Assembly: GCA_023333565.1 (NCBI GenBank)
Contig: JAJKFH010003229.1
Location: 186,001 to 250,000 of the forward strand
DNA length: 64,000 bases
Source of the DNA: Puffinus mauretanicus
Taxonomy: Eukaryota; Chordata; Aves; Procellariiformes; Procellariidae
Direction of reading: 5' to 3'
Below the pieces are notes generated by a model that worked only from the letters and a program-made list of their open reading frames with translations, was not told where the DNA came from and ran no database searches. Shown here in pieces: positions 50,036-60,988 of this stretch (its first letter is position 1; every line of letters begins with the position of its first letter). The translations under genes and the position numbers were made by a program.

Positions 50036-53000
50036 ACTCCGAGGCGGGCACAGGCAGGGCTGTCCCCAACAAGGAACTAGGAGCAGCAGGGAGCCTGGCA
50101 GGGATTAAATCCACACCACGCGTCTGTCTCTCCCAGTCCCGTTCCCGAGGGCAGAAGTGAGGTGGGGGTCCTCCCAGCCCTCCTGAGGCAGGCTTGCTGC
50201 AAGAGGTGCAGGCTGTGGAGCGTGGGCAAGGTGGCAGCACAGAGCAGCAGAGCCTCCTCCATCCCTGCAAAGGGCAGAGAAACTGGTCAGTCAGAGCTCC
50301 CAGGTGCACAGCCCAGCCCCAGAGACCCCTCAGGATTTGCCTGTCCCCCTCCCCAGAAGGGCAGGCAAGAGAGAGCATCTTGCTCAAACCCCTCTGCTAA
50401 GCAGGGGGGGGTTTCATTTCAGCACAGCACAAAACAGCAGACAAGCAGCATGGGGGCTGAGGATGGGCTGTTCCCAGCCTGGCACAACTCCGCTGCCAGT
50501 GGGGTGCATCTGGGTCAGACCCCAACAACTCTTGCTCCACCTTCCCAGCTCCCAGCCCCCCAAACACGAGGCACAAACTGCCCGGGAGGGGTTTTGGTCT
50601 GGGGGGCTGTGCCAGCTCCCGCAGCACTGCTGCGCTCCCCATGCGGCACTGACCTCCCTACACCTGTTTGTACACTGCCAAGAGGGGCAGTCCCCAAAGG
50701 GGATCGAGTGCTCACCCACCGCCCTCCTTCGCTGCTGGTACCCAGGACCCAACCCTGACCCTCTGCCCGGGGAGCCCCTGGCCACAGGAGAGAGGGACCC
50801 TCAGCCCAGTTGTGGAAGCAGCCACAGAGGCAAGCCAGTAATGGACTGGTCAAGAGGGACAACTGCTGAGCTGGGAGCCCCGGGCATCCCTGATGAGCTC
50901 AGCAGGGAGCCAAGACCTCCTTGTGAACCAGCACAGAAACTGCAACAACAGTGAGCTGACCTTCCAGTGACAACTGCTCTGAGAAGCAGTGTCCTACACC
51001 CATTTACGATGTCTACACAAAAAAGGTTTAAAAGTAACACAATACCTACCCAAGGTGAGCTTCTCTGCAAGAGCTGCCCTGCAGGAGATCTCCCAGACAG
51101 ATGGACCCTTGCTGGGTCGCCTGGCTGGCTCCTAATTCCATGATGTGGATCATCTGTGACAAGTGGCTTTTCAGTTGTTCCTTCTCCTGGCAGCCATTCA
51201 GTGAGTTTCATGCCCGTAACACCTCAAATAATACATACAGGTGTGCATATAGGTAAGTGATCATAATAGTGGTCATTTATAGTAACTTGTAATAAAGAAA
51301 TTCACAGAAACAAAGCCTCCATGTCCTTGTGTACTACAGCATCCTACAAACCCCCTGTCATGACTTTCACGCACCCTTGGATCATGTCACCCTCATAGGT
51401 CATGGCAGTGACACCTGCACAGCCTGAACAGCAGGGACACACGCCCCTGGCTGGCGTCGCCCAGCTTGGTCTGTGCAGGGGCCATGCCCACCCCACAGCC
51501 CCTGCACAGAGGAGGGAGTCCCCAGCAGGACTAGCCCTGCACCCAGAAACTGCCCACAGAGAAGGGGAAGACTGCCCAGGGCAGCTCTGCAAGGCACTCG
51601 GCTTCAGCCAGCCTAGGGAGGCACTTGCAGAACCCCACAGTGACATCCCATGCCAGTGCGGCAGACCTCCCATCACCTCACGCAGCCCTCAGCCCAGCTG
51701 AGGGACAGGCACCACAGCCCCCAGCAACACTCAGACTGCTCCCTGGCCAGGCAAGCAGCAACTACCAACATCACCACCCACAGCAGGGTTTTTCTGAGCA
51801 ACAGCCAGACATGGCCCTGGCACGCCCAACCTTGCAGGGCTCTGCTGTGAGGGCAGCACCACTAGCCTCCCACCCCTACAGCATAGCACCTCTCCCGTGG
51901 TGCGTCCCCCGAGACCCCCATGTCCTGGGTTGTGCTGGGCATCTCCCACCCTAGCCAGCAGCAAGAGACCCGCAGCCCCCAGCTCAGCCCTAATGGCGCA
52001 GTCAGCCATGGAGCTGTTCGGCTGCTGCTTCAGGCACTCACTGGGCATTGCCTGCAGCTCCTGCGTCCCCTGATGCTCCTCAGACAAGGTAGGCACTTGT
52101 GTCCCTCAGCCATGCACTGCCAGCAGCATCACCTAAATGGACAAGAGCCCTGTGGCAACACGAGGGCAAAGCTGTGGCAGCAAGGACTCGGCACCACCAA
52201 GGTTTCCCCAGTGGAGAAACCCCCAGCTTGAGGTCCATCCATGCCACACGCACAGCCTTACTGCTCCCTGCAGTGTCCCTGGCTGCCCACAGAGCTTGGG
52301 GGACAGAGACACCCATTGGAGGGGGATGGGGTGACCCAACGCGGGGCCGGGAAAAGGGAGGAGGAGAATAGTAAAAACCTATGCGTAAATGTAACAACTG
52401 TTGATTTCAGTTAAAATACAAATCTTGGGATTGTTTCAAGAGAAGAAACAGACCTGGTAGGTAACAAGCACGGACAGAGGATTGGGGAAGAGTTGTCCAC
52501 AGTATCTTAGCTAAAAGATTGCATCAACTTAAGGAAACAACAATTCAGTTACTACAGGCTGTTAACATCACCCCAAAAGCCCCAGGACAGGGACTCCATC
52601 CTGGCTGTCGCTTGTGCCGCATGCCACTGCATGGCACAGAGACTGCTGCTGGGGGAGGGCCAGCTCTGACAGGGGCTTCCTGCCACTGAGGTGCCTCATC
52701 TGGGGGTGCCGTGGGGCACACATCCATGTCCTTCAACCTCTCTGGGGCATACTGCTGCACCGATAGGTCCCGATGGTGCTCAGCCTGAGGGCTGTGTTGC
52801 TCCCAGGGCAGGACAGCTGCAGCGGTGCCGAGTCCTGGCACACAGCACGGGGAACAGCAGCCGGTGTCGTTTCCTGCCCCAGTCTGCAGGGATCCCATGG
52901 GAGAAATGAGATCCCTGTGGAAAAACAAGCTTGTCATGTCTCTTGTTGATGCAAAGAGAGTGAAACACTCGGAGCATTTCCCGAGCCACACACCAGTGAC

Positions 53001-53280
53001 TGCCCACATAGGGAGTGTCTGGCAGGGACAGACTGCACCAGGACCAGCACGGGACGGCCACACACATCCTTGTCCCCCAGCCTGCAGAGGAAGCAGCCCA
53101 GAACTCTGGGCTGCCCCGCCCAGGCCTGCTCTCCCTGTGCCAAAGCTGGGGGCGTCTCGGCCAGCAGCTATGCATATGCCGGCAGCACTAACCACTGAGG
53201 CTTCCCAGGATGGTCTTGTCACTCAGAGCCCAAGCAGTGTCACGATCACTTCCATGCCTGCAGCGCTGTCTGGCATCTCT
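50036..53280. other. GC-rich unassigned DNA
   Basis: 3.2 kb with many overlapping open frames on both strands (largest 225 codons, minus, 52545-53222) and no recognisable domain. A minus-strand AATAAA lies at 49600-49607, and a pyrimidine-rich acceptor (tctgccctttgcag on the minus strand, about 50270-50284) would be compatible with a spliced minus-strand transcript. This is suggestive only. An AT-rich stretch at 52375-52560 differs from its surroundings and may be a small repeat insertion. Confidence 0.4.
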
Positions 53281-53530
53281 CCACAGCAGCACGGCGGCGG
53301 CAGCTCCCAGCCGGGGCCGCCCGCTCGCGCAGTCCCTCCGCTGCGCAGCCGGGGGGCGCGCGGCGTTTCCCGCCGCTTCGGGCTGGCGAGCCGTTGGTGG
53401 GCGGCAGGTTTAGAGCCGCGCTCGCGCCCGCGGAGCTGCAGTCGCGCTAAGGATCAGGGCTGAAGTGAGCGCCTGCGGCCAGGGAGCGCTCCGCGGGGCT
53501 TGGTGAGAAACCGGGCAGTCGCCCCGGGGC
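53280..53530. promoter_or_regulatory. Second CpG island
   Basis: A short region rich in CpG (ggggccgcccgctcgcgcagtc, ggggggcgcgcggcgtttcc, cgcgctcgcgcccgcg). No TATA box or start codon in a recognised gene is seen. It may be a promoter, in either direction, or simply part of the GC-rich block. Confidence 0.4.
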
Positions 53531-53604
53531 AGAGTCTGGGCTATTAGCGAGGGCACAGAGGGGGAGTACTGGGCTGGGACTAGGCAGTGCTCGGAGCACA
53601 ACAC

Positions 53605-55090
53605 AGTGCTTCAGGGGAAATTTTTTGGGAAAAACCGAGGTGATTTAGAGGGCACACAGGGAACAGTTTTGGGAAAAGCTGAGATAACTTGGAGGTGACA
53701 GAGGAGACATTTTTTGGCGAAAAGCTGAAGTAACTTAGAGGGGACAGGTGACTTTTTTTGGGAAAATTCGAGGTAACTGAGAGGGGACATTTTTTGGGGA
53801 AAAGTTGGGGTAACTTAGAGGGGACAGAGGTGACTTTTTGGGGGAAAAGTTAAAGTAATATAGAGGGAACAGAGAGGACTTTTTTTTGGGAAAAGATGAG
53901 GTAACTTAGGGGGGACAGAGGGGGTATTTTTGGGGTGAAAAGCTGAGGTAACTAACTAATGAAATTTTTTTTTTGGAAAAGCTGGAGTAACTTAGAGGTG
54001 ACAAAATGAGCGTTTTTGGGAGGAAAAGCTGGGGTAACTTAGAAGGGACAGAGGTGACATTTTTGGGGAAATCCTGAAGTAACTCAGGGGACGTTTTTTG
54101 GAAGAAGGATGAGGTAACTTAGAAGGGACAGAGGGGACATTTTTGGGGTGAAAAGCTGACGTAATTTAGAGGGGACATTTCTTGGGTGAAGAGCTGGTGT
54201 AACTTAGAGGGGACGGGGGAACATTTTTTTTGGGAAAACCTGAGATAATTTGAAGGGGATAGCGGTGACATTTTTTGGGAAAAGCTGAGGTAACTTTGAG
54301 GGGACAGAGGTGGCATTTTTGGGGAAAAAGCTGGGGTAACTTAAAGGTGACAAAATGAGCATTTTTTTGACAGAAAAGCTGGGGTAACTTAGAAGGGACA
54401 GAGTTTTGGGGAAAACCTGCGGTAACTCAGAGGCGATAAAGAGGGCCTTTTGTTTTTTTGGTAAAAGCTGGGGTTGATCAGAGGAGACAGAGGTGCCATT
54501 TTTGGCAGGAGAGTTGAAATAACTTGAGAAGAGAGAGTGGATTTTTTGGGGGGGTCTGAGGTAACTTAGAGGGTACAGAGGGGACATTTTGGGGAGGAAA
54601 GCTGGAGTTACTCAGAGGGGACAGAGGGGATGTTTTTTGGGGAAAAACTGAAGTAATTTAGAGGAATAGAGGGAATGGTATTTTGGCAAAAGCTGTGGTA
54701 ACTTAGCAGATAGAGAAGTGACTTTTTTGCATGAAAATTGGGGTAACTCAGAGGGTACAGAATGGACATTTTTGGGGGAAAAAGCTGGGATAACTTTGAA
54801 AGGACAAGTGACATTTTTTGGGGAAGAAGTTGAGGTATCATGGGACAAAATGAGCTTTTATTGTGTGAAAAGCTGAAGTAACTTAGAGGGGACAGAGGGA
54901 ACATTTTTGGGGAAAAAGCAGAAGTAACTTAGAGGGGAGAAAGGTGACAATTTATAGGGAAAATCTGAGATACCTCAGAGGGAACAGGGTAAGCATTTTG
55001 GAGAGAAAGGGTTAGGTTTCTTAAAGGGGACAGAACCAGCATTTTTGAGGGAAAGATGGAGGTGACTAAGGGGACAGGGCAAGCCCTAGG
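53605..55090 (+). repeat. Long minisatellite, unit 36-47 bp
   Basis: About 30 imperfect copies of a unit like gaggtaacttagaggggacagaggggacatttttggggaaaagct. By spacing of the taactta core I measured steps of 37, 45, 46, 47, 39, 47, 45 and 35 bases near the left end, so full (45-47) and short (35-39, lacking gggacagagg) units are mixed. The minus strand has frames of 65-127 codons (54119-54316, 54204-54587, 54608-54904) encoding SYPSFSPKN / LPQLFPKN-type peptide repeats. They follow from the unit and are not evidence of a gene. Confidence 0.92.
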
Positions 55091-55536
55091 GGAGAGCTCT
55101 ACCACTGATGAGAGCAGGATTGAGGTTACTTAGGATGGGGTAAGCATTTTTGAGGGTGACATCTTAGGGAAGACATTGGCAGCATTTTTGTGGGAGAAGC
55201 TATGATGTTGCAAAATGCTGAAAGTAGCAGAAAGGATGAAGATTTTTAGGCCATGCTGAATGAGCTTTCTTGGTTTGTGTAGTTATTTTGGCTCTAGGCA
55301 CTCTGGTCCAGGAGGGATGAAGAGGGGGTCATGTAGCGGGATTTTCATGGAAAAGAAGCATCATCATGGGGACTGATTCAATTTAACAACTGAGCTATGG
55401 CATTTTCCTTTAGTTAGAGTTCTGAAGCCCAAGATTAAGAGAAACTCATGAAGACATTGTCTCTGGAAGAAGGGAGAAGGATCACCAGCACCTTCTGGTG
55501 AGTTCAGCAAGATGGCTGCCTTCAGTGAACATCTCT
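55091..55536 (+). other. Unassigned flank, possibly the divergent U3 of the 5' LTR
   Basis: No clear similarity to the U3 of the 3' LTR (63265-63438) is visible, except weakly in the last 40 bases (gatggctgccttcagtg). It could be U3 of a related LTR subfamily or unrelated flank. Confidence 0.35.
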
Positions 55537-55993
55537 GGCAGCCATTATCTTTCGTCTGGCAATTTTCTCAGAATCCACTAACTTATGGAAGTGGTATAGA
55601 CCAAACCTCCAAGCCGGAGGGTATATAACATCAGCTTACCCCTTTTGAAGCAGATCCAACAGCAGCTGCACTGCTGAGGCTTTTGTGCTTCCCGGTGTGA
55701 TACAAGGGGATGCCCGCACCGTGATGGAGGAGGAAGGATGAGCACTCTCACTGTTGGTTAGGTAACTAATTCTTTTCTTTTGCTCATAGGTGCAAGATAT
55801 TAAGACTTATGGGTTATAAGTCATGAAACCTTATGACTTGAATGGTGAATAAGTGAATTCACGTGACAGATGTTAAATAGGTTAAAAGGGGATTAAGCCC
55901 GTTTGTCATTTTTCTCAATGAGCTCATGAAATAAAGTTTAAATCACAGAGTACATTGTCCTGTAAATTTGAAAGATCCAAACGGGCTGTGACT
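55537..55993 (+). repeat. 5' LTR of the ERVL-like element (3' portion)
   Basis: It matches 63439-63907 from ggcagccattatct to gatccaaacgggctgtgact. It includes a TATA box in gggtatataaca (about 55620-55629) and AATAAA in gaaataaagttt (about 55929). The upstream U3 does not visibly match the other LTR. The terminal CA appears mutated to CT. Confidence 0.85.
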
Positions 55994-55999
55994 TTTTAT

Positions 56000-56017
56000 T
56001 GGTGGCAGCGGTGGGAT
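56000..56017 (+). other. Primer binding site, tRNA-Leu type
   Basis: TGGTGGCAGCGGTGGGAT is the complement of ATCCCACCGCTGCCACCA, the 3' end of a vertebrate tRNA-Leu as I remember it. It lies six bases after the LTR. Leucine priming is the namesake trait of ERVL elements. Confidence 0.75.
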
Positions 56018-56130
56018 CTCGTTTGGACACATTCTATTGGCAAGCACAAGCTGCTTTGCCGTACCTGTTGAGGCAATCTGTTTGGTGTGAATGTAAAGAT
56101 ATTCTCTGTGTCTCTGTGTTTGTCTGTGCC

Positions 56131-56592
56131 ATGGCGAAGAATGAAAAAACAGACACTGAGTGGTAACAACTGGGAGAAAAATTTGAGAAAAAGGGATGGC
56201 GAAGTCCCAAGTGGGATTTGTCCTGGGTCGAGAGCCACTGCACGAATTATGATAATATTTGGCAGGAGTTTGCCAGATGGTGGGCATCTTGTAAGTTAAA
56301 GAAGGGAAAAGAGAAAGATGCAATGTGCTGGCTACTAGGCTGTTGTCTTAGAGCAGCAACAGGTATGATTGATGAGTTGAAAGGGGAAAATTTATGGTTC
56401 AAAAAGGAAAATGAGGAAAAGGAAAATGGAAAGAATACTTGGGAAGTAAAGTGTAAGCAATTAGCAGTGCAAAATAGGCTGCTTGTGTCAAAACTTCAGC
56501 CCCAGATGATTGCAGAAGCTGAAGAGTGCAGGAGGAGGTTGTTGGAAGCTACTACGGTAGACCAGATTAGTCTATTGTGCCATGTATTATGA
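56131..56592 (+). pseudogene. gag: ERVL-like gag remnant
   Basis: The first ATG after the primer site starts MAKNEKTDTEW and meets TAA at 56164-56166. The same frame then stays open to 56592 (WDLSWVESHCTNYDNIWQEF, then a Lys/Glu-rich, probably coiled-coil stretch). No capsid major homology region or zinc knuckle is visible. The sequence jumps to late pol soon after, so most of gag is deleted. Confidence 0.6.
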
Positions 56593-56721
56593 TGATTGGG
56601 ATGGGGATATGTGGAAACAAGCAGACCCTGATAACCTCCTCTCAGAGCCAGGCGATAACAAGGATGATTCCCTGCCCCACTGCAACTAAACCTTTGACTC
56701 AGGGAAGAAGCATAAAATTAC

Positions 56722-57165
56722 ATGTGCCAATACCTATTCTTAAATCTAGTCTCGGTGATAAACCACTGCCTTTGGGTGCAGCACATAAGATCACTGTACA
56801 AAGGTGGGCGCTTTTTCCACCATCGTGTAACCACAGATCGCCTGACTAAGGAGAATAAAGTTACTGAAGTAGTGGAATGTATAGGAATGCCTACAGAATA
56901 CACGGAGCCTCCATGCTCTCCTATCCAGGATGCTCCTGATGTTCCCCATCAACTGGATGGTGTCTGGTTTACAGATGGGAGTGCTCATAAAATACAGGGT
57001 AAATGGCAAGGAGCAGCTGCTGCTGTATCTGTAGCTGATGAACTTACAGTAACGGAACGAGTAAGAGGTTCCGCTCAATTAGCAGAGCTCTATGCCATAG
57101 TATTAGCTCTTAGAAATGGCACACTGATTCCTATGCTGTATGGGCTTGTGCTACACAATGGCTAG
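56722..57165 (+). pseudogene. pol: ERVL-like pol: RNase H remnant
   Basis: This segment contains VWFTDGSAHKIQGKWQGAAA and AQLAELYAIVLALRNG, the first two catalytic positions (D, E) of RNase H. A frameshift near 57125 moves the third position (TDSYAVWACATQWL) into another frame. Upstream there is no YXDD reverse-transcriptase motif, so the polymerase domain is missing. Confidence 0.82.
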
Positions 57166-57751
57166 GAAATTAGGCAAAACACATTTGGCAGATAAGGAAT
57201 TGAGATGTATGGGGAAGAATGTAGCTGCACACCAGAAAAATACTACTAGGGTGGCCATATGGAACAATATGGCCGACCACCTAGCCGGTATAAATGTGGC
57301 AGGATTTTCCTCTACCTTGAGTATTGAACGGTTAGGTAAATGGCTGCATGAATGGTTGGGACACACTGATGCGTATGACCTATATCAGCATGCAGCAAGA
57401 CGAGGCTGGCCAATTTCTAAACAACAAGCAGTTCAACTAGTGACAACTTGTGGATTTTGTAATGATATCAGGGATTATCTTGTCAAAAGTCAACAACAAG
57501 CAAACCTTAGGGAAGAGAAAGTCCTTTGGGGTACTTTGCAAGTTGACTATATTGGAGCCATGACACATACTTCTGAAGGATGGAAATGTATTATGACTGG
57601 AGTTGAAATAGTAAGTGGTTTCAGTAATGTTTACCCTACATGCACTGCACCTGGATTGGCAACGGTAGCAGGATTGAACCGATGGCTTGCTGTGCACCCA
57701 ATGCCACAAGAGACACAGTCAGATAATGGTCATCTTTTAAAAATAAAATAG
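57140..57751 (+). pseudogene. pol: ERVL-like pol: end of RNase H and integrase
   Basis: Open frame of 203 codons. It has the last RNase H position (NNMADHLAGIN), the integrase zinc-binding site HEWLGHTD ... CGFCND, and the catalytic D residues in LQVDYIGAM and ETQSDNGHLLK. It ends at a stop at 57749-57751. The catalytic Glu region (SNGIVERWNG) follows in a different frame near 57811-57845, and the C-terminal part continues with stops to about 58170. The Met start is not meaningful. Confidence 0.88.
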
Positions 57752-58174
57752 TACAGGAGTGGTGTCTTAAGCATGGAGTTAAGTGGACTTCTCACTTACC
57801 CTGTCAACCTCAGAGTAATGGTATAGTAGAAAGATGGAATGGGTTGCTTAAACAACAGTTCAAATGGTGAAATGGTAATGCTAATTGGGGGAGGAACTTA
57901 TGGGAAGCTGAACAAGCACTGAACTCATGACAGACTCCTACTGGCAGTCCGCTATATGGAGGTTATGAACCAACCTGTGCTGAACCAACACCAGCAGGAT
58001 GCTTTGAATACCTCCGTGTGGCATCCAGAAGATCGGGTGAGAATTCAACACCCATCACTTGGAAAACGCTGGGTCACTTTGCAGCACTTTCGAGGGAAAG
58101 GAATATGGGAAACTGTGGATGCTGTTGGAGTGAAATTAATCATTACTGAGGCTTGGATACGATTCAAGACCTAA
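57752..58174 (+). pseudogene. pol: ERVL-like integrase C-terminal remnant
   Basis: Carries the integrase Glu motif and a C-terminal segment (58020-58174: WHPEDRVRIQHPSLGKRWVT), followed by a stop. Several stops and frame changes occur (57848, 57928). The WHPEDRVRI...W pattern resembles the integrase C-terminal DNA-binding domain. Confidence 0.65.
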
Positions 58175-58424
58175 GTCTTCTTTCTCTCTCCCTAGGAACT
58201 GTTGAACTCCTGGACAAATAAATGAAAAGCTGTCGTTGAAAGTGTCCATATAGAAAGCACACTAAGTATTCCCTGGAACTTTGTTAACACTCTTCATGGT
58301 AAAGTGCTATCACTGGAAAGAATGCTAACATCTAAAAAGACAGGAACCTTCATGTACTGGACAATTGTAATCCTCACGTTGGGAATCTGACATTCTATCA
58401 CATAAATGTAGATGCATGTCGGAG

Positions 58425-58730
58425 TGACCAGGGGTTGGAGTGGGAGGTGATCCCGGAGTAATGATGAGTCCCAGTATGGGTATGATCATTCTCCTTTATT
58501 TCAAAATACTGCGCTACTTTTATAAGCCAGCCACACTAACACGCGCACCTACGAATCCTCTATTGGTTTACAGTCAGCAAGCACACGAATCTTAATATAC
58601 ACAGATTGGTCAAAAGCAGGTGTCCACGCGAACGCTTTCCCCGCCTGCATTCCGTTACCTAATCTACTGATAGTTACATGCCTCAGCCTGCTTACCTATT
58701 CTGCTATCGCTTCAGAGACTCTAAAACTAC
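58425..58730 (-). mobile_element. Probable solo LTR inserted in the ERVL-like element
   Basis: On the minus strand the order is a TATA-like CTTATAAAAGTAGCGC (58526 region), then AATAAA in GAAATAAAGGAG (58495 region), then CCCATACTGGGACTCATCA. This is the U3-R-U5 arrangement of an LTR. It falls between the integrase end and the first env-like frame. Ends and any target duplication could not be fixed by eye. Confidence 0.5.
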
Positions 58731-58732
58731 AA

Positions 58733-58993
58733 TTGCTCTTTAGCAACCCTTTGCCTTATACTGTTGTTAACAAATCCTCAGTGCTTGGAATGTTCATAGG
58801 ATGTCCGTTATTTAATAAAAATCCTTCCACAGATGCACAATGCAATAATCAAGCAAACTCACAGAAGCTGGTAACCTCTGCCTTAGCATGGACAGTGAGG
58901 CCCAATGTATCCAAAACTCACCAGTGGGGCAGCAAGAACCAAGGTATCCACCTGACCACACATATCAGCCTTACCTTTTTGCTTAAGTGTTAG
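58733..58993 (+). pseudogene. Env-like remnant, surface part 1
   Basis: Open frame of 86 codons with N-glycosylation-type sites (NKSS, NVSK) and Cys residues. It is in the same frame as 59039-59368 and 59405-59647, with stops between them. Together they look like a decayed secreted or membrane glycoprotein. I do not recognise a named family. Confidence 0.45.
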
Positions 58994-59038
58994 TAGTCTG
59001 TATCCAGGAATCTGGACTTGGGTTGGAGAGACTAATAC

Positions 59039-59368
59039 TTGCATTATAGATGGGGCACTGCCCTACAATATGATCACTGTACCGCTGAAGGACGCATTAA
59101 GTTTGTCCTATTACACAATGGCACACATGTAACCATATCAGATAAACCCAACAAGGGATGGCAATGCCTGCTGGAAATGGAGCAGTTGGGATTCATTATG
59201 GGAATTTGTGTGCCAATTAACCGTCGAGGTCACGGTTCGTGTGCCACAGTGGGCAGTGTGCAATTTGACATTTCCCTGATTCCCACTACCACTACTATAC
59301 CACCAGTAACAGTGCCCAAGGCTTTCCTGAAAGAGTTGCTGTTTTTTTTTACTTCTGAAGTATGTTAA
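59039..59368 (+). pseudogene. Env-like remnant, surface part 2
   Basis: 109 codons with an N-glycosylation site (HNGTHVT), several Cys residues and a Thr/Pro-rich stretch (IPTTTTIPPVTVP). The frame stops at 59366-59368 and the same frame reopens at once. Confidence 0.45.
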
Positions 59369-59903
59369 TTTTACTTTAAGATTCACTGGGACAATGTTAA
59401 TAAAGTGTACCCAAATTGCTCACAATGGACAATACCTATATATAATCAATGGCTTAAGTCTCACTGGAAAATCCGCACAGCTAGAGATCTTTCAACAGGA
59501 TTGGGAGCTGCTGGCTTGGGCACAGGAGTGTTAAATTCTATGGATTTGGAGATTGTTAATAATAAATTGTCTAGGCTAGGACAATTAAGCAAACAAGCTA
59601 TAATTGGTCAGAACACAGATATGGTAAAAGGAATACACAACTGCTAAAACCCTTACACTTAGTCTTAACCCAGAGAAAAAGCGAAAATGGATTCTGAAAG
59701 ACATGTACACTGGTGTTCACAATTTTGTTTCTAACACCGGCAGTGCCGTTGCATGTGTTACTGTGCAAACCTTTGCTATAAATGAATATGAACAACAAGC
59801 CAATTGGGTCTGTAGTGGAAATCCTGCTGTGTTAGGGGCCCTATTATTGGATTGGTGCCAGGATTGTAAATCCGGTTCCTCAGACCTGTATGCTCAGAGG
59901 TAG
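59369..59903 (+). pseudogene. Env-like remnant, fusion-peptide-like region
   Basis: A basic RTARDLS is followed by a Gly/Ala-rich hydrophobic run (GLGAAGLGTGVLNSMDLEIV), as at a cleaved envelope's fusion peptide, with a heptad-like continuation. A frameshift near 59650 leads to 59703-59903, which contains paired Cys (LLLDWCQDCKSG). I infer a transmembrane-subunit-like region; the similarity is by layout only. Confidence 0.5.
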
Positions 59904-59947
59904 GAAGTAAAAGTAACCTGTTAAGTGGATTTATCTATTGCCGCACA

Positions 59948-60690
59948 GTGAATAAGAAAATTAAAGAAGAACCCATTTACCAATATACCCCAGTTGCCAT
60001 CATTGTCGTTAACAGAATATGGGCACCAGTTCAAGGGCGCAAACGGATGGATGACCAAGGCAATCTAATTCGTACCCGTGGATGTGAACAATGGGGAAAC
60101 CATGAATGGTACTGCCCTGAGCTTTTAGTAATACCAGATCTATGTTCCAGTGATATATCCTCAGGTACCTGTTATTTAGACTCAGTGTATGACAATCGCA
60201 CAGTTGTACTTAAGGGAAAACCAGATTGTATATGTGTTGTGTCACTTTGTCATGTTCTATGGAATGATGGGAACAAAACAATGGCTCCCGCCCGAGAATG
60301 CCAGTGCAACGTTACAGCACTAGAAACCTGTGGACAACATTATAGAAACCGTAAAGCAAACCTCACATCAGTGCTGGTGGAATTCTGGCCTACAACTTGG
60401 CCTGTACCCTCAAGTCCAACATGGGACGCAGTATCCTCTCAAATTGAAGAACTGGAATCCTTAATCGCCAGCTATGAAAAAGCTATTACATACCAAAACC
60501 AAGTGACTTGCTATCAAAGACGATACCGGGCTAATTGTCAGAATTGCAACAGAGACGGAACAAAGTGCTGGACATCACTGATATGACATTTTTATGGGAT
60601 ATACACCATCTGCAAAAGGCATATTGCATCTTATGTTACATCCTATGATAATTGTATTATTGTGTTCTATTTTATTAGCTTTGTTATTAT
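59948..60690 (+). pseudogene. Env-like remnant, Cys-rich C-terminal part with membrane segment
   Basis: Open frame of 212 codons to 60586, with many Cys residues (CDCICVVSLC-like, CQCNV, CNRDGTKC), glycosylation-type sites and a coiled-coil-like WDAVSSQIEELESLIASYEK. After a frame change, 60621-60690 encodes a hydrophobic stretch (HPMIIVLLCSILLALLL) that would be a membrane anchor. It is cut by the CR1. ERVL elements usually lack env. Confidence 0.5.
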
Positions 60691-60988
60691 AGAATCATAG
60701 AATCATTTAGGTTGGAAAAGACCTTTAAGATCGAGTCCAACCATTAACGTAACCTGCCAAGTCCACCATTAAACCATGTCCCTAAGAACCACGTCTACAT
60801 GTCTTTTAAATACCTCCAGGGATGGTGACTCAACCACTTCCCTGGGCAGCCTGTTCCAATGCTTGACAACCCTTTCAGTGAAGAAATTTTTCCTCATATT
60901 CCATCTAAACCTCCCCTGGCGCAACCTGAGGCTGTTTCCCCTTGTCCTATTGCTTGTTACTTGGGAGAAGAGACCAACACCCACCTCA

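Noticed and set aside
52545..53222. 225-codon minus-strand frame
   Set aside because: No recognisable motif, typical chance frame in GC-rich DNA, and competing frames on the other strand are as long.
54204..54904. Pro/Ser-rich repeat protein gene on the minus strand
   Set aside because: The peptide repeats are a by-product of the minisatellite unit. Units are mostly not multiples of three and the frame changes between blocks.
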